NCBI GenBank assembly: GCA_002794775.1
Contig: NBAY01000074.1
Coordinates: forward strand, 124,001-188,000
Length of the DNA: 64,000 nt
Origin: Porodaedalea pini
Taxonomy: Eukaryota; Basidiomycota; Agaricomycetes; Hymenochaetales; Hymenochaetaceae
Direction: 5' to 3'
The notes beneath the pieces were generated by a model. That model was not told the DNA's origin and did not search any database. It worked only from the letters and a program-made list of their open reading frames with translations. Shown here one piece after another: positions 11,444-23,079 of this stretch. The position numbers and the translations under genes are program-made. Positions within the stretch are counted from its first letter, which is position 1. Each line of letters starts with the position of its first letter.

Positions 11444-12769
11444 TCAGAACTTTGAGCCCGCTTCCTTGATTTCAGGAGTTTCTGCAATCCGGTAGACCAG
11501 CTTCTCCCCGTGCACTTCGTTGTTTTTGAGAAGTTCGAGTCCTTTTGCGACGCTTGTGATTCCACCGGGCAAGACCTTCACTCGGTTTGGTTGGAAGGGC
11601 GCCGGATTGTTGGAAGACGGAGCAAGCCACTGAGAGATCTGGCGGTAGTAGCGCGAAGCGACTGGACGAGGCATGTCAGTATATACAGATACAAATAAAT
11701 AGAGGAAAAATGTTACAGCCTTCATCTGCGCCGTAGGCAGTGTTCACTCCCGTACGCTCAGCTGTCACGCCTTGCGGCAGCTTCTTGGCCTCTTCGTCGC
11801 TCAATGCGTTCACGAAGGTGACCTTGGCCTTCCCATTTGGGGAGGTCTTTGCCAGCACGCGGGCTAGTAGTGCGGTTGATCCATCAAGGCTGACGGCGTC
11901 GTAAGCATAGGAAACGGAATGACCCGAGGCAGCAGCAACGAGCGCCGATTCCTAAATGTGGCAGAATGAAGATACGTATTCGCGTCAGACTCTGTTTCGA
12001 AACAAGTGAATCATGTTTTTCGTACAAGTGCACCACCCTTGTGCTCGCGGTAATCAACAATAACGTCGGCACCGAGACTCTTGGCGTAGTCCTTTGAAGA
12101 GCCGGCGACACCGACAACAAACAGTCCAGCGCGCTTGGCAAGCTGAACAGCGAATGCGCCAACTGAAGAAGAAGCTCCGTTTACGATGATGCCTTTCTGA
12201 TCACCTATCACGCAAAGCATTGAGTCACGGCTGAGAATTTATGACTTTCACATGCATAGAATTACCAGCAGTTGGCTTCTCTGGTATCTCTAGTCGCTTG
12301 AACAGTCCAATTGCTGCAGTCATAACGGCAAGCGGCAGAGTGGAGGCATCCTCAAATGATGTCGACTCCGGGATGGGGAACGTAATCGATGCAGGAGCGA
12401 CGGTGTACTGGGCGTACGCACCGTACTGCAAGAAGCACATAATGTTAGCCTTCAGAGCTTTACTGTTACTATTAAACTTACCTTGTTATCCCGCGTACCC
12501 ATCTTGGTGAATGCCGCCACGCGCTCCCCGCCCTTGTACTCTGTCACACCTTCTCCGACTTTCACAATGATTCCCGCGACGTCGTTTCCCTCAATAGCAG
12601 AATAACTCTCAGCCCATTGGGGTACTTTCCAGTCCTTGGGATTCGCGGCTACAGCAACATTCTGGATGAGGACCTCATTTGGTCCTGGAGAGGGAACAGG
12701 AAAGGTTTGGAGAGTGACGGAGGTCTTGGTTGAGAGGACTCCCAACTGAGTGGAAGGAATACTAGCCAT
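11444..12769 (-). CDS. Zinc-free medium-chain dehydrogenase/reductase (quinone oxidoreductase or trans-enoyl reductase type)
   Basis: Predicted NADPH-dependent reductase. Five exons on the minus strand (12769-12482, 12425-12266, 12204-12026, 11951-11717 and 11661-11444) give 359 aa with all phases consistent. The GroES-like fold spans about residues 15-130 (NEVLIQNVAVAANPKDWK, then IEGNDVAGIIVKVGEGV). The Rossmann nucleotide-binding part starts at N158-GASSSVGAFAVQLAK, the AxxGxxG-like loop of this family. No structural or catalytic zinc cysteine set is present, which fits the zinc-free branch. An upstream in-frame ATG (12880) would add 37 residues of unlikely sequence; MASIPSTQ matches the family start. 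Homologues include the enoyl reductases of polyketide clusters and general quinone reductases; the context does not decide between them. Confidence 0.88.
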
Positions 12770-13761
12770 GGTAAGATGTCGAAGGCTTGCACATGGATGC
12801 CGATCTGTTGATATACCACTGAGGGTGTCTGCTGACTGAGCATATGCATTATCTGTATTTGAAGCGTATGTCGTGCTCAAGCGGAATGAGACGGGGTGTA
12901 TGCAGCTGCTGACTAAACGAGTAAGTTACAACGTGACCTGCAGACCTGGGCACCCCCTTTTTTTTTTTTTACTTCCGCACGTGTAGTAATTAATATTTCT
13001 GTCATGATCATTATTAAGAAACAGTATAAGCTTCCCAATACGAGCTTGGGGTCCGTCAGAAAGCACATAGACAAGTAGCTGTGTAGAGAGACAAGTTCTC
13101 TACTCACATGAGAAGTTCAGGCTTCGATGAACAATCCATCGAAACACTATGTGAAGTGTCTTTGGAACATTGTCTTATACATATTTAACTTTGAACCTTA
13201 AATGTGTTGCATTTGCTGGCAGTACTAGTGCTAATGATCCAGTGAAGGTATAAAAGCATCCATCAACAACTTTGCCCATGATGAAACAAGCAATAGACCT
13301 TACACGTACAAGTTACGAGTCCGAATTCAGAGCCGCTGCTTAGCACAGTCCATGTCACAACCAGTTTGAACATGGCGCTCAGATAGCAAGAATAGTCAGA
13401 AACTAGTAAACGTTTTCAGCACAGTGCATCGGCGTTAGAGATAGTAGATGATGAACCGCTGATCCGAAGGTGAGCTCTGTCAAGATGCGGTCGTCAAAGT
13501 GCCTCAGGTTCTGTGCCACGTAGATTGTTGATCATAGCGACGAGCAATCAGGACATCAGCAACCGACCCTGCATTGTAATATGGGCTCGCATAGCAATTG
13601 AAGAGATGCGCAACAGATTGAAGTGTGGGGAAACAATGCGAGTTTGCATGTGGAACAACAGCTGTGCAAGCCTTCCGTGGTGGTCACCCGTTGGACCTGT
13701 CAAAGATTCAGCTAAGAACTGCTGTGTGCAGTACAGTAGATCCCATTGAAGATTCAGCCAG
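12770..13761. other. Boundary between gene region and repeat region
   Basis: About 1 kb with no supported gene. It includes a short C5-T12 run at 12954-12970. Sequence before 13762 does not match any repeat elsewhere in the window that I could recognise. Confidence 0.4.
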
Positions 13762-14391
13762 TGTAGAGCTGTGCCGATCATCCCATCACCACTGATCAAT
13801 CCAGAAGCACTCAAGAACCGCTTCCGATGTGTACTGATCAGTACCAGACTGAACCCGATTGGTCGTGATCGTGTCAGCAGCACATTACGAGATCTCCGAA
13901 AGCAATTTGGAACGTACCAGAGATCTTATCTGGCACAGCAGGAAAATCTGGGGTTTTCCATGAGGGAGGAGTATATCACGGAGTGTTTAGTGGGGCTCAT
14001 ATAATTTCAGCTGGAAAAGCTATATATGGACAATGAAACTAATTATAGTCATAAGCGAGAGGATGGAGTGTGGAAAGATTTGGAACCTAAGTGCACATGA
14101 CACAATAAGATCATGTGACTACTGTTTATGGAAATTAAAAATCACGTGTTATTAGGTTCCAAATCTTTTCACACTTCATCCTCTTGCTTATGACTATAAT
14201 TAGTTTCATTGCCCATATACAGCTTTTTTGGCCAAAATTATATGAGCCCCACTAAACACTCTGTGATATACTCCTCCCTCATGGAAAACCCCAGATTTTC
14301 CTGCCATGTGGGTGATCAGGGACATGGTCACATGGAGCATACAGCCAAGATGTGTACTGGACTGCAGTCCGACAATGGGAGCCACGTACCG
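13762..14391 (+). mobile_element. Truncated LTR of retrotransposon family A, split by a palindromic element
   Basis: Begins with the family A terminus TGTAGAGC and follows the U3 part of the LTR seen complete at 22146-23079. The match is interrupted at 13938-14304 by a foldback element. It then resumes with the TGGTCACATGGAGCATACAG block and stops after GGGAGCCACGTACC. The TATA box, R and U5 are missing. Confidence 0.75.
13938..14304. mobile_element. Foldback or MITE-like palindromic element
   Basis: About 367 bp made of two inverted arms, 13938-14090 and 14152-14304, that match almost base for base, around a 62-bp loop. It sits cleanly inside the family A LTR fragment, because the LTR reads on across it. 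There is no coding capacity. A clear target-site duplication is not visible (at most CA), so superfamily is undetermined. A non-autonomous DNA transposon is the simplest reading. Confidence 0.7.
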
Positions 14392-14394
14392 GAG

Positions 14395-15432
14395 GGCACC
14401 CTCACTAGCGAACACCCTCCGATGAACACATGCTCTGAGTCTCCAGTATGATATATCTATGCACCTGCACCCCCCCCCCCCCAGAAGCAGCATCCATTTA
14501 CTCCCTCATCTCTCCCCATTATCCACCCCCAATCTGGCGTCCAGGAAAACACACTCTGAAGGGACGAGCACTGAAGCGTCTCCTGAGCAAACATCTGAGA
14601 CAACTCAGGACCCCCAAATGTGGGTGCCAGTACCCACTACCCTGAACATGGGGAACAAGGGGTCTGGACACAAATCCATGACTACAAGGCCAGTGCATTG
14701 TCTCAGGGGCCGAGCGTCCAGGCGATTAAAGCACATCATAAGAGGCTAAAGGACTGGGTGGACGAATATGCAATCTCACTAGGAAGTATCTGCTCCCCCG
14801 ACTCGGACGCGGGGTGACAAGACCGTGTCTCAGCAGGACTGAGCATGTGGTCTGGGATCGGTAGATTATGACTCAGTAGCCCCAATATGTATTTAGGAAA
14901 GACGCCCATAGATAAAGAGTGGCAGTTCCCCTTTAGACTAGATTTCTTCAGTGTGACCACACCGAGTCCGAACTAATAATCTGGAACCCTCCCAAACTGT
15001 ACTCAGACAAACTGACAATGCGCTTTGGACTAGTCCCCCTCACCTTCATCACGCCCGGAAACCACTCAGACAGGGTGTGTCGCTCTTGGTCAACAACCGG
15101 TCCAATGCAGAGACATTCGGAGCATTCCTCTTTGTACTCGGTGCACCTCTGTGCCGCTTCTGTGTACCGGAGTTGGTCTGTCTGTTGCCCCTCTTGCTTA
15201 AAGGAGACACTTGCACCTTGCCTGAGGCGATTGGGGTCCCGCCTGTGGCATACTTCACTCACAGCACGCACAGTTGCCCATTATCTGGGGCCCACCGTGA
15301 GGGGGGTTTAGTGTCTCACAGACACTATTTCTGGTATCAGGAAAAGCACAGCTGCATCCTGAATCCGAGGACAATCCTCTGTGGCCATGAACAGCAATGA
15401 AGAAATCATACCACCTGCAGTACAGCAATTGG
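14395..15432. other. Unclassified repeat-like segment next to a primer-binding-site-like motif
   Basis: Holds no ORF I recognise. It has a run of ten C at 14469-14482. At 15281-15304 it carries TGGGGCCCACCGTGAGGGGG, which closely resembles the family A primer-binding site (TGGAGCCCACCACGAGGGGG at 50577). This suggests the start of the internal region of a related element, truncated by the insertion of A2 at 15433. Confidence 0.35.
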
Positions 15433-16363
15433 TGTAGATCCTGACTTAGGGGTGTCCAGGATCAGCGGTCCTTTTGGGGATGTGATTGCGTGCTCTGGGA
15501 GGTTAGGGGTTGACTGTGGTAAGATCACTTGATGTACTGGTATGCATCGGTACGCTGCGGTATGTGCCGGTACATGTTGATATTGAGAACTGAGGTCGGA
15601 AACTCCTGTCGGGTCTGTGTTTGACCAGTATAGAGTCAGTATGCGTGGGTAATCAACACCAGTACAATCCGGTTACTGTGGGTGACGAGGTTTGGATTAC
15701 AGAGTAAGAGACGAGAGATGGTTGCAAGAGACAAGATGCTAAGACAAAGATGGAATGACTACAAGGTTTACGAGAACTAAGACAAATTGCACTCAAGTTA
15801 CCCTGTCTGAGGGAGACTCTGCGGTAGACTGACTTGTCCTCTACCTACGACATGGGGTGCATATTTATACTAAGTCCAAAGATCTATCTACAGTTAATAA
15901 TTTCCATATGGGCATAATGTGCATATTGGTTGAAACATAGAGAAGTCGAAAGGAAAAGTCATAGGTCATAGAGGTGCACATAGAGAGCATAGAAATCAGA
16001 AGAACATAGGAAAAACATAAATCATGAAGAGGAAAAATGTCCACACAGCGTCCAACCATGCTGGTGCTCCACCAGAACTCAGATCATCCAATCGGTACGT
16101 GGCTCCCATTGTCAGACTGCAGTCCGGTATGTGTCTTGGCTGTAAGCTCCATGTGACTGTGTCCATGATCATCCAGATAAGATCTCTGGTATGTTCCAAA
16201 TTGCTTTTGGAGATCTTGTGATGTGTTGCTGATGCGATCACGAGGTTCTGATTCGAAACCGGACTGATCAGGTTCAGTCTGGTACTGATTGGTGCGTGTC
16301 AAAATCAGTTCTCGAACTCTTCTGGACTGATTGGCAGTGATGGGACGATTGGCATGGCTCTAC
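15433..16363 (-). repeat. 3' LTR of A2 (family A, 931 bp)
   Basis: Starts TGTAGATCC and ends GGCTCTACA on the plus strand, the mirror of the LTR at 22146-23079. The TATA-like TATAAATATGCACC lies on the minus strand near 15855-15870, fixing the sense direction. The inner side (16364 onward) is the same internal sequence found before the A1 3' LTR at 59295-59330. Confidence 0.85.
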
Positions 16364-16521
16364 ATCTCCTGGGGTGTTTAAATCATGACTGTCCCCAGTC
16401 ACGCCTTCTCTTTGTTTGATACACACAAGAAGCTTGAACACTAATCACGCATGTTGCGACACGCGAGAGGGTGTTGGGAAAGTGGTTGTACCGACAGATT
16501 TTTCTCCTGCTTCTCCCAACC

Positions 16522-18723
16522 ATGTCGTCTCCGCACCCTGACAACAGCAACAGCAACAACCATGAGGACATGCCGCCACCTCACCTGGCACACAAAGCGC
16601 CCCACGTACCAGGGTACGTCGACAATGTCGACTACATCGAGTGTGGGAAGATCATGTGGGGTGCCCATTTGATTGAAGGGCGACTGGTCAAGATCAACTG
16701 GTATGTGCGACGCTGCCTCATGCAGTATGTGAATAGTCGGGAGCACCTCTTGGAAGGCAGTCCAGGTCGTGAATGATGCAATTGGTGGAACTGGGTGGAG
16801 TGGGCATACAGCATGAAGGTGAGTCCTCGAACTCGATCAGGCATGCATACTGGGCTGATCGTACTGATACAGCGCACCCTGGAGAGCTACTACTGGCTCT
16901 ACTGGGATTGTGTGGTCCCCAGGAAGCATCACTGGGTCGTGTCTGACCTGCACGCGTACCTCCTGGTCATGCGGGTCTGGAAAGAAATGCGGTGGGCACT
17001 GGGCAGGCTCGACCAGTTCACCGCCGACCAGCTCTATGCCAAGTTTTTTGCTGACCATGAGATGGTGAACCTCATTAAGTACCGGGGCGAGGGATTTGTC
17101 ATACCAGATGTGGACTGGCCGGATGACGTACCGTACATCGGCGGAGAGCTTGAGCAGATACTCATACCCGATGGGTATGGGTATAAGTTCATCTACCCCA
17201 TGGAGCACGAGGTGCAACCATGCTTCATCGGGGTCCTGTTGGCTGTACCAGTGGCCGAGGCATTTGTTGAATGTCTCAAAATGCCTGGTCTGCCTGAGAT
17301 CGAGGAGCGCAAGAATGTGGAGGAGGAGGAAGAGTGCACTGTCCCGTGTACCGATGGTACTGTGTCTGCACAACAGCAACAGCAGATGGGTCTGCGCAAA
17401 GTCGAGGAGAGTGCAATGCATGAGGAGTCTGGTGTACCACGTACCGGTGACGCCCCATTGGCACAACAGCAACAGCAGACGGGTGCTGACAAGTGGCAAT
17501 GGCGTACCACCATCGAAGTTGCATCTGACGACGAGGACGGAACACGTACCGGACAATGCAAAGAGCCACTGCAGCAACAGCAGCAGCAACAACCCATGCC
17601 GAGCATAGCGACAAGTGTCCCGCCCCCAGTGAATGTGCCTGGGGGACTATTTTTCAAGATGGAGGTGGCCACAGAGCACGAAGCCAAGCAGCGGGCCCAA
17701 GACGAAGCCAGTCTTGCTGCCATGTTAGCTGCTCAGGAAGAGGCTTGAAAGAAGGTGGGAGCAATGCGTCAGGTGCGTGAGCACGGCCATCGGGAGAGTG
17801 GAGGAGGGGCACATCAAGCGCGTGAGTGAGGTTGTGGGGCTCCTTGCATGAAGCAACACCGGGAGCTGCTGGTTGAGGAGGAGGGGGAGCGTCTCACCCT
17901 AGCAGAGCCTGATCCTGTTCTGATGGAGGCAGAGGGTGGTGGTCTGTCATACCACCATGCAGACGAAGGGCATACCAACAGTACGTCGGGTCCCTCGGTC
18001 ACTGTATTCGACAGGGTCGAACTGGTCAACCCGGCGACTGGTTGTCTACAGTGGGTGGGGCCACTGCCGGTCCCTCTCGAGGAGATGTGCGTGAACTGCA
18101 CGCATCGGGGGAGAGTGTGCAAGGGGCAGCCCGGTAGGGCTTGCTTCCTCTGCACGGTCATCTGGCAGATGGGGTGCTTGCTGGCAACCCAGGGATGTGT
18201 GAAGGAGGTCCAGGGCGGAAAATCAGGTGGAAAGCAGAAACGCGCCACCCGCGACAACAGCGTACCACATGCTGCGCCCAAGGCACCACAGCGGCAGCAG
18301 CAGCAGCAACAGCAGTAGCAACAGCAGCAGCCATCTGTGTTGTCTGTGCTGCCTGCGCCAGCCTCTCTGATTGTGGTGGACATGCCATCCCTACTGCCTC
18401 ATGTACCAAGGCCTGCTGCCGCATGTGTACTGCAGCAGCAGAAGCAACAACAGAGGGGGCGTGCTGCCTCGCCACCCATTGCTGGGCCCAGCCGGTTCAC
18501 CGGCACATACAAGGACCCGCGTGAGCTTGTCTTGGAGCACAACTCTGAGGACGAGTTTGACCACATCATCGTGGAGCTCATGCGCAACATCTGCGAGCTC
18601 GAGCATAGCTCACGTTGTCTCGCTGCAGAGGTGACTCGTCAGGTGGCTGAAATGGCCTCAATCCATGCATGCCTTGTGGTGCTAGAGAAGGGACAGTGGG
18701 GTGCCTGTGAGCAGGAGGACTAG
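16522..18723 (+). pseudogene. Antisense accessory gene of A2: Zn2Cys6-cluster protein with polyQ
   Basis: Lies on the strand opposite to A2 gag-pol, between pol and the 3' LTR. From ATG 16522 exon 1 runs to 16818. An intron at 16819-16872 (54 bp, GTGAGT...CAG) leads to exon 2 at 16873. The same intron exists in the A1 copy. The product has an N-terminal region without known domains (VPGYVDNVDYIE, then RTLESYYWLYWD, MRVWKEMRWALG, WPDDVPYIGGELEQ), acidic stretches, several Gln runs coded by CAG/CAA, and a cysteine cluster at 18088-18177 with spacing CX2CX6CX7CX2CX7C. A helical, charged C-terminus ends at 18723. In-frame stops at 16774 and 17746 (TGA) and 18316 (TAG in a Gln run) break it. At 17746 the A1 copy has CGC, so the TGA fits decay of an Arg codon. 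A second donor (GTGAGTGAG, 17822) may mark another intron. Confidence 0.7.
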
Positions 18724-19130
18724 TCAGTACGCATCGGTACGTGTCAGTATGACTTGGTCCTGCGGGGAGAAAAAAAAGAAAAGGAAAAAGAAAAAATAAT
18801 ACAATTGTAGTAATTTATATGTATATTTTTTTTTGAATTTGGATTTTTCTTTGTTTTCTTTAAGTTTTCGGTGTGATAAAATGAAAGAAAGAAAAGAAAA
18901 GGAAAAAGAGAGATTGTCCTTAAGTGTCTGTTTGTGATTTTACTAATGTACCAAAAGGGAAATTGAAGATAGGCCATATAGTTAATGTTTTGATAATCGA
19001 GAAAGTGTTCCGTATGAAAGAATTTAAATGGTTCCATGGTCAAAATGTAAATGTGTCATAGGTGATTAAAAGATAATAAAATAAAGAGGCATTGGTACGT
19101 GTCAGTATGTGTACCGATACCTTGGATGAC
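18724..19130. promoter_or_regulatory. Convergent 3' region of A2 flanked by GTAC decamers
   Basis: An AT-rich stretch between the stop of the antisense zinc-cluster gene and the end of A2 integrase. Both ends carry short arrays of the RTACYG decamer at 10-bp spacing (18724-18753 and 19091-19130). Its position suggests it serves transcript 3' ends of two converging genes; the role of the decamers is unknown. Confidence 0.5.
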
Positions 19131-19149
19131 AAACATAATCAGAATTCAC

Positions 19150-20271
19150 GACTAGGTATCAGAGTCCGACTCAGAGCCGTCTTCTTCTACCAGGTCTTCC
19201 TTCATCACGCTATGTTTGTCATCATCCTGTCGAAGGATTTCGTCAAGGGGAACAGAAAGGTCAGAATGGGGAAAATAAGGAATGAGATGAAAAGCTGCAA
19301 CCTGAATCCGGGAAACCGATCCATCGAGTTCCAAGATGATATATGCTCCAGAACATGTCCTACGGACTATGACATACAGTCCTAAGTACCGGGCCTTCGT
19401 CTTTCAGTCCAACTCCTTTTCGATCTGGGTGTTCTGTACAAGTACGAGTCGACCAGGCTGGAAATCATAGTCCTTAATGACATGCTTATGGACTTTGGCG
19501 AACTGTCAAGCGTACTTGTGTCGAGCATCTCGAACCAACTGTGTGATCCTATCGAGGTCCGCCGGACGCTTCTGTAACTGGTGTGCCCGGGTCGCTATCA
19601 GTTCCTCGGTACGCATCGGGGAATCCAACAGCGGAGTAAGATAAGTGGCCTTGGTGAGATCGAACGGAAGTACAAGCTCGACTCCATGAACCATGTAGTA
19701 TGGCGACATACTGGTCAATTTCTGGATTGTGATGCACTCGGCCCAGAATACCGAGTAAGCGTGCTCGTGCCACTTGGATGTGTTCCCGTTGGCTGCCTTG
19801 ATCAGGGCTTCCTGGACGTTGTAGTGCCGTCATTCAACGATCCCATTGGCATGAGAGTTATACACTGAGATCTTGATGTGCGAAATGTGGTACCGATCCT
19901 GCAACCAATGAAGTGCAGCGATAAATGGAGTACCGTTATCAGTAACAAGTTCAGGACACACGCCGTACTGACACAGTAATTCCTGAAAAATGAACTGCCC
20001 TATCATGTGACCAGTCTGCTTTTGCAACAGTCGGAACTCCGGGTAACTGGACAAGGAGCACTGTGCATGCACGATGTAGTGAAAGCCTCCTGAAGCAGGC
20101 ATGTGCTTCATGTTGATGTGGATCTGGGCAAACAACATTGGTACGTCTGGTACCAATGGTGGTATCGACACTTTTGTAGTCTGGCACACCTGACAGATAT
20201 GACACATACACATGAAGTATTTGACATCTTCCAAAATCAACAGCCACCAAAACTGATCCAGCAATCGAGCA
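19150..20271 (-). pseudogene. A2 integrase core and C-terminal region
   Basis: Continues the integrase after repeat E. The minus-strand translation shows LDQFWWLLILEDVKYF, the CHICQVCQTTK half of the zinc-binding motif, and HINMKHMPASGGFHY where the first catalytic Asp is expected (here N). It then has VTDNGTPF with the second Asp and NSHANGIVE with the catalytic Glu, which is followed at once by a TGA where an Arg codon is expected. The tail ends in an acidic stretch (MKEDLVEEDGSESDSDT). Several stops make it inactive. No chromodomain is present. Confidence 0.75.
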
Positions 20272-21374
20272 TGTTGTAACACCAACCGGTTCATTGGGCA
20301 TGGAACAAGTGGAATGCACATGATGTATGTCATGAAGTTGAAGAGCCTCGACTCGGCAATTGAGCAAAGCGGTACACCCGGATCGGCGGTGATTACCTGA
20401 ACATGGAATGCACGCAACGACCAGATCGCATGCATCAGCTACTCAGACTGACCCTGGTGCACTTATCTGTGCGTGTGTCCTCTCGACCCTGCCAAAGGTT
20501 CGTTCATTTGCCTTTGTCTAACAAACATGCACCAGCCCGGCATTGGTCGTTCTGGCTCTGTACAAAGGATCCTGAAGCTCACTGATGCTACGCCAAGTCA
20601 ACACACACCGTCCCCACCTTTCAGTAGTTCAGATCATGAAGCTGCTCAAAGGAACACTCAGGAGGCTCAGTGGTAGGACAATAGAGGACTCGTCTTATTT
20701 TATTTCACCTTTCATGTTTACGCAGGACACTTGTTTAGTATTTACAGAGCGCTGAATGTTGTAGATAGGACAGCAATTCCACCCCCGAGTTTCAATGCCT
20801 AACTTTGTGTGATATCTCTCAGGACGGTCCCTAGGAACACTTCGGTGTCTCAGTGACTCAAATTGCTCACCTCGACTTCATTTTATTTGTGTTGCGCTCG
20901 TTGTGCTCGTTCTGTCCGTTCCATCTTTGCCTCATTTCCGCTTCGTTCTCGTTACCTCGACCTCGCTCCCCTCTCATCTTTTATCTTCTGATTTAGTTCT
21001 ATACATTGCCTCGCCCCCTGGCATTTCAGACGACGTCCTGTTAAGCACAGGGACCAGCCATCCATTCCGAGGACAATCCTGCTCCGAGAAGTCACACTAG
21101 TGTTAGTGCGTCTCCGCGTCTTCCAACACAGCCACTGATGATCCCCCACACATCTCGAGTGCTCCGTCGGCGCTACACTTCAAATGCTTCCCTACTAGCG
21201 CTCTCTCCCGATTCTGTTGCCCCTGACATGCCAGAACACACGCAACTCGAATCCTTCGATCTGGAACCCACGGAACTCGACCGGAACAAGGGCATTGACC
21301 CACTAGACATGTCTCCCTTGAACTCAATCATCTGATTCCCTTTTACTAACAACCGGAACTCAGTATTATCAACA
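20272..21374. mobile_element. Repeat E (probable solo LTR, about 1.1 kb)
   Basis: Interrupts A2 integrase between the zinc-binding histidine region and LDQFWW. Termini are TGTTG...CAACA, a 5-bp inverted end of LTR type. A second copy in the opposite orientation is at 60823-61921. No target-site duplication is clear, and no coding region is seen. Confidence 0.6.
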
Positions 21375-22145
21375 TACCGAGTACACTCCCTTGTGTCCGA
21401 GATCGTCGTGAGCCTGCTGAACAAGCGACCACTGACATTCTGGCTCGACAACCAACTGGGGATGCTCTCGTCGGGTCTTTCACCAAAGCCATCCTGCTCG
21501 CACAAAGAATCTGGAGGTGTACCGGACAAATGAGGGGAAGCGCTTCTCGTTGATCTCTGAGGGCTTCCTTCTGTGTTTGAGGAGGTACTGAACCAGCTCT
21601 AATTGCTTATCTCACGATTTTACTGAATCCGAGGCCAGGAACTGCTGCCTCTGAGGATCTGTGGCTGTACCAGACCCTTCCTCGACATCGGTACTCAACA
21701 CCGCTCCATACAAAAATGCATACGCCGCGTCAATCCACTCCTCATAATTGTCCTCCTCCTGTGGGTCCTCCGGCATGGCTCGCCATCTCAACAGTCCATC
21801 AGTACATGTGAATTCTGCTGCTGGTATGTGGCAAAGCTCAAAGTCGAAAAGGAGAATTCCTGCAATCCACCGGTTTATTGTCGTGTTCGGCTGTAGATCC
21901 AGATTGTTAATCATCCCTTTGACGTATGCTGCATCCATCTCGACCACCAGGAGCTTAACTCCATAAATAAACAACCTCACTGCCCTCAACGCCCTAAACA
22001 ACCCAAACAACTCGATCTTTGGCTGGGAGTATGTCACCTGTACCGAGTTCCAGTTGATCAACCCGAACTGATTAATCCTTCTCCTACTGTCTGGGTGATC
22101 CTGGCCTAACGTCCACCCTACTCCTATGATCAATGAATCCACCGC
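21375..22145 (-). pseudogene. A2 RNase H region and start of integrase
   Basis: On the minus strand, 22142-21612 encodes 176 aa of the RNase H domain (DSLIIGVGWTLGQDH, then YSQPKIELFGLFRALR and LLVVEMDAAYVKGMI, FELCHIPAAEFTCTDGLLR). It is split from the RT side by the solo LTR at 22146. Below 21612 the integrase N-terminus (QQAHDDLGHKGVYSV in another frame) leads up to repeat E. Confidence 0.75.
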
Positions 22146-23079
22146 TGTAGAGCCATGCCAATCGTCCCATCACTGCCGATCACTCCAGAAGCACTCGAGA
22201 ACTGGTTCCGACACGTACCAATCAGTACTGGACTGAATCCGATCGGTCCAGTTTTGAATCAGAACCTCGCGATCGCATCAGCAACACATTCTGGGACCTC
22301 TGAAAGCATACCAGAGCGTACCAGAGATCTTATCTGGACAACTAGGGATGTGGTCACATGGAGCATACAGCCAAGACGTGTACTGGACTGCTGTCTGATG
22401 ATGGGAGCCACGTACCAATTGGACGATCTGAGTTCTGGTGGAGTACCGGTATGGTCAGATGCGATGCAGACATTTTTCTTCATTATGATTTATGTTTTTC
22501 CTATGTTCTTCTGATTTCTATGCTCTCTATGTGCACCTCTATGACCTATGACTTTTCCTTTCGACTTCTCTATGTTTCAACCAATATGCACATTATGCCC
22601 ATATGGAAATTATTAACTGTAGATAGATCTTTGGACTTAGTATAAATATGCACCCCATGTCGTAGGTAGAGGACAAGTCAGTTCTACCACAGAGTCTCCC
22701 TCAGATAGGGTAACTTGAGTGCAATTCATCTTAGTTCTTGTCAACCTTGTAGTCGTTCCATCTTCATCTTAGCATCTCGTCTCTTGAAACCGTCTCTCGT
22801 CTCTTACTCCGTAACTCGAACCTCATTGCTCATAGTGATCACATCATACCAGTGTTGATTACCCGCATGTACCGACTCTGTACTGGTCAAGTACAGACCC
22901 AACAGGAGTTCCCAACTTTATTTCTCAATATCGACGTGTACCGGCACGTACTGAAGCATACTGACACGTACTGGTACATCGAGTGATCTCACTGCAGTCA
23001 ACCCCTAACCTCCCAGAGCAACACGATCACGTCCCCAAAAGGACCGCTGATCCTAGACACCCCTAAGTCAGGATCTACA
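22146..23079 (+). repeat. Solo LTR of family A (934 bp) inside A2 RNase H
   Basis: Starts TGTAGAGCCATGCC and ends AGGATCTACA. The A2 reading frame resumes directly on both sides. The 4-bp flanks are CCGC (left) and CTGC (right), a duplication with one CpG transition. A TATA box (TATAAATATG) at 22641 and a 40-bp decamer array at 22938-22977 lie inside. Because it is solo, the internal region was lost by LTR-LTR recombination. Confidence 0.88.

Noticed and set aside
14469..14482. Run of C bases, and the C5-T12 run at 12954-12970
   Set aside because: Simple low-complexity runs without further structure.
15018..15311. Possible gene in the unclassified segment 14.4-15.4 kb
   Set aside because: ORFs on both strands overlap, none resembles a known family, and the segment is flanked by LTR sequence.
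17193..17723. Long ORFs rich in Cys on the strand opposite the polyQ parts (also 57235-57969, 57979-58506)
   Set aside because: Runs of CAG on one strand read as Cys, Leu or Ala runs on the other; they are shadows of the polyQ gene.
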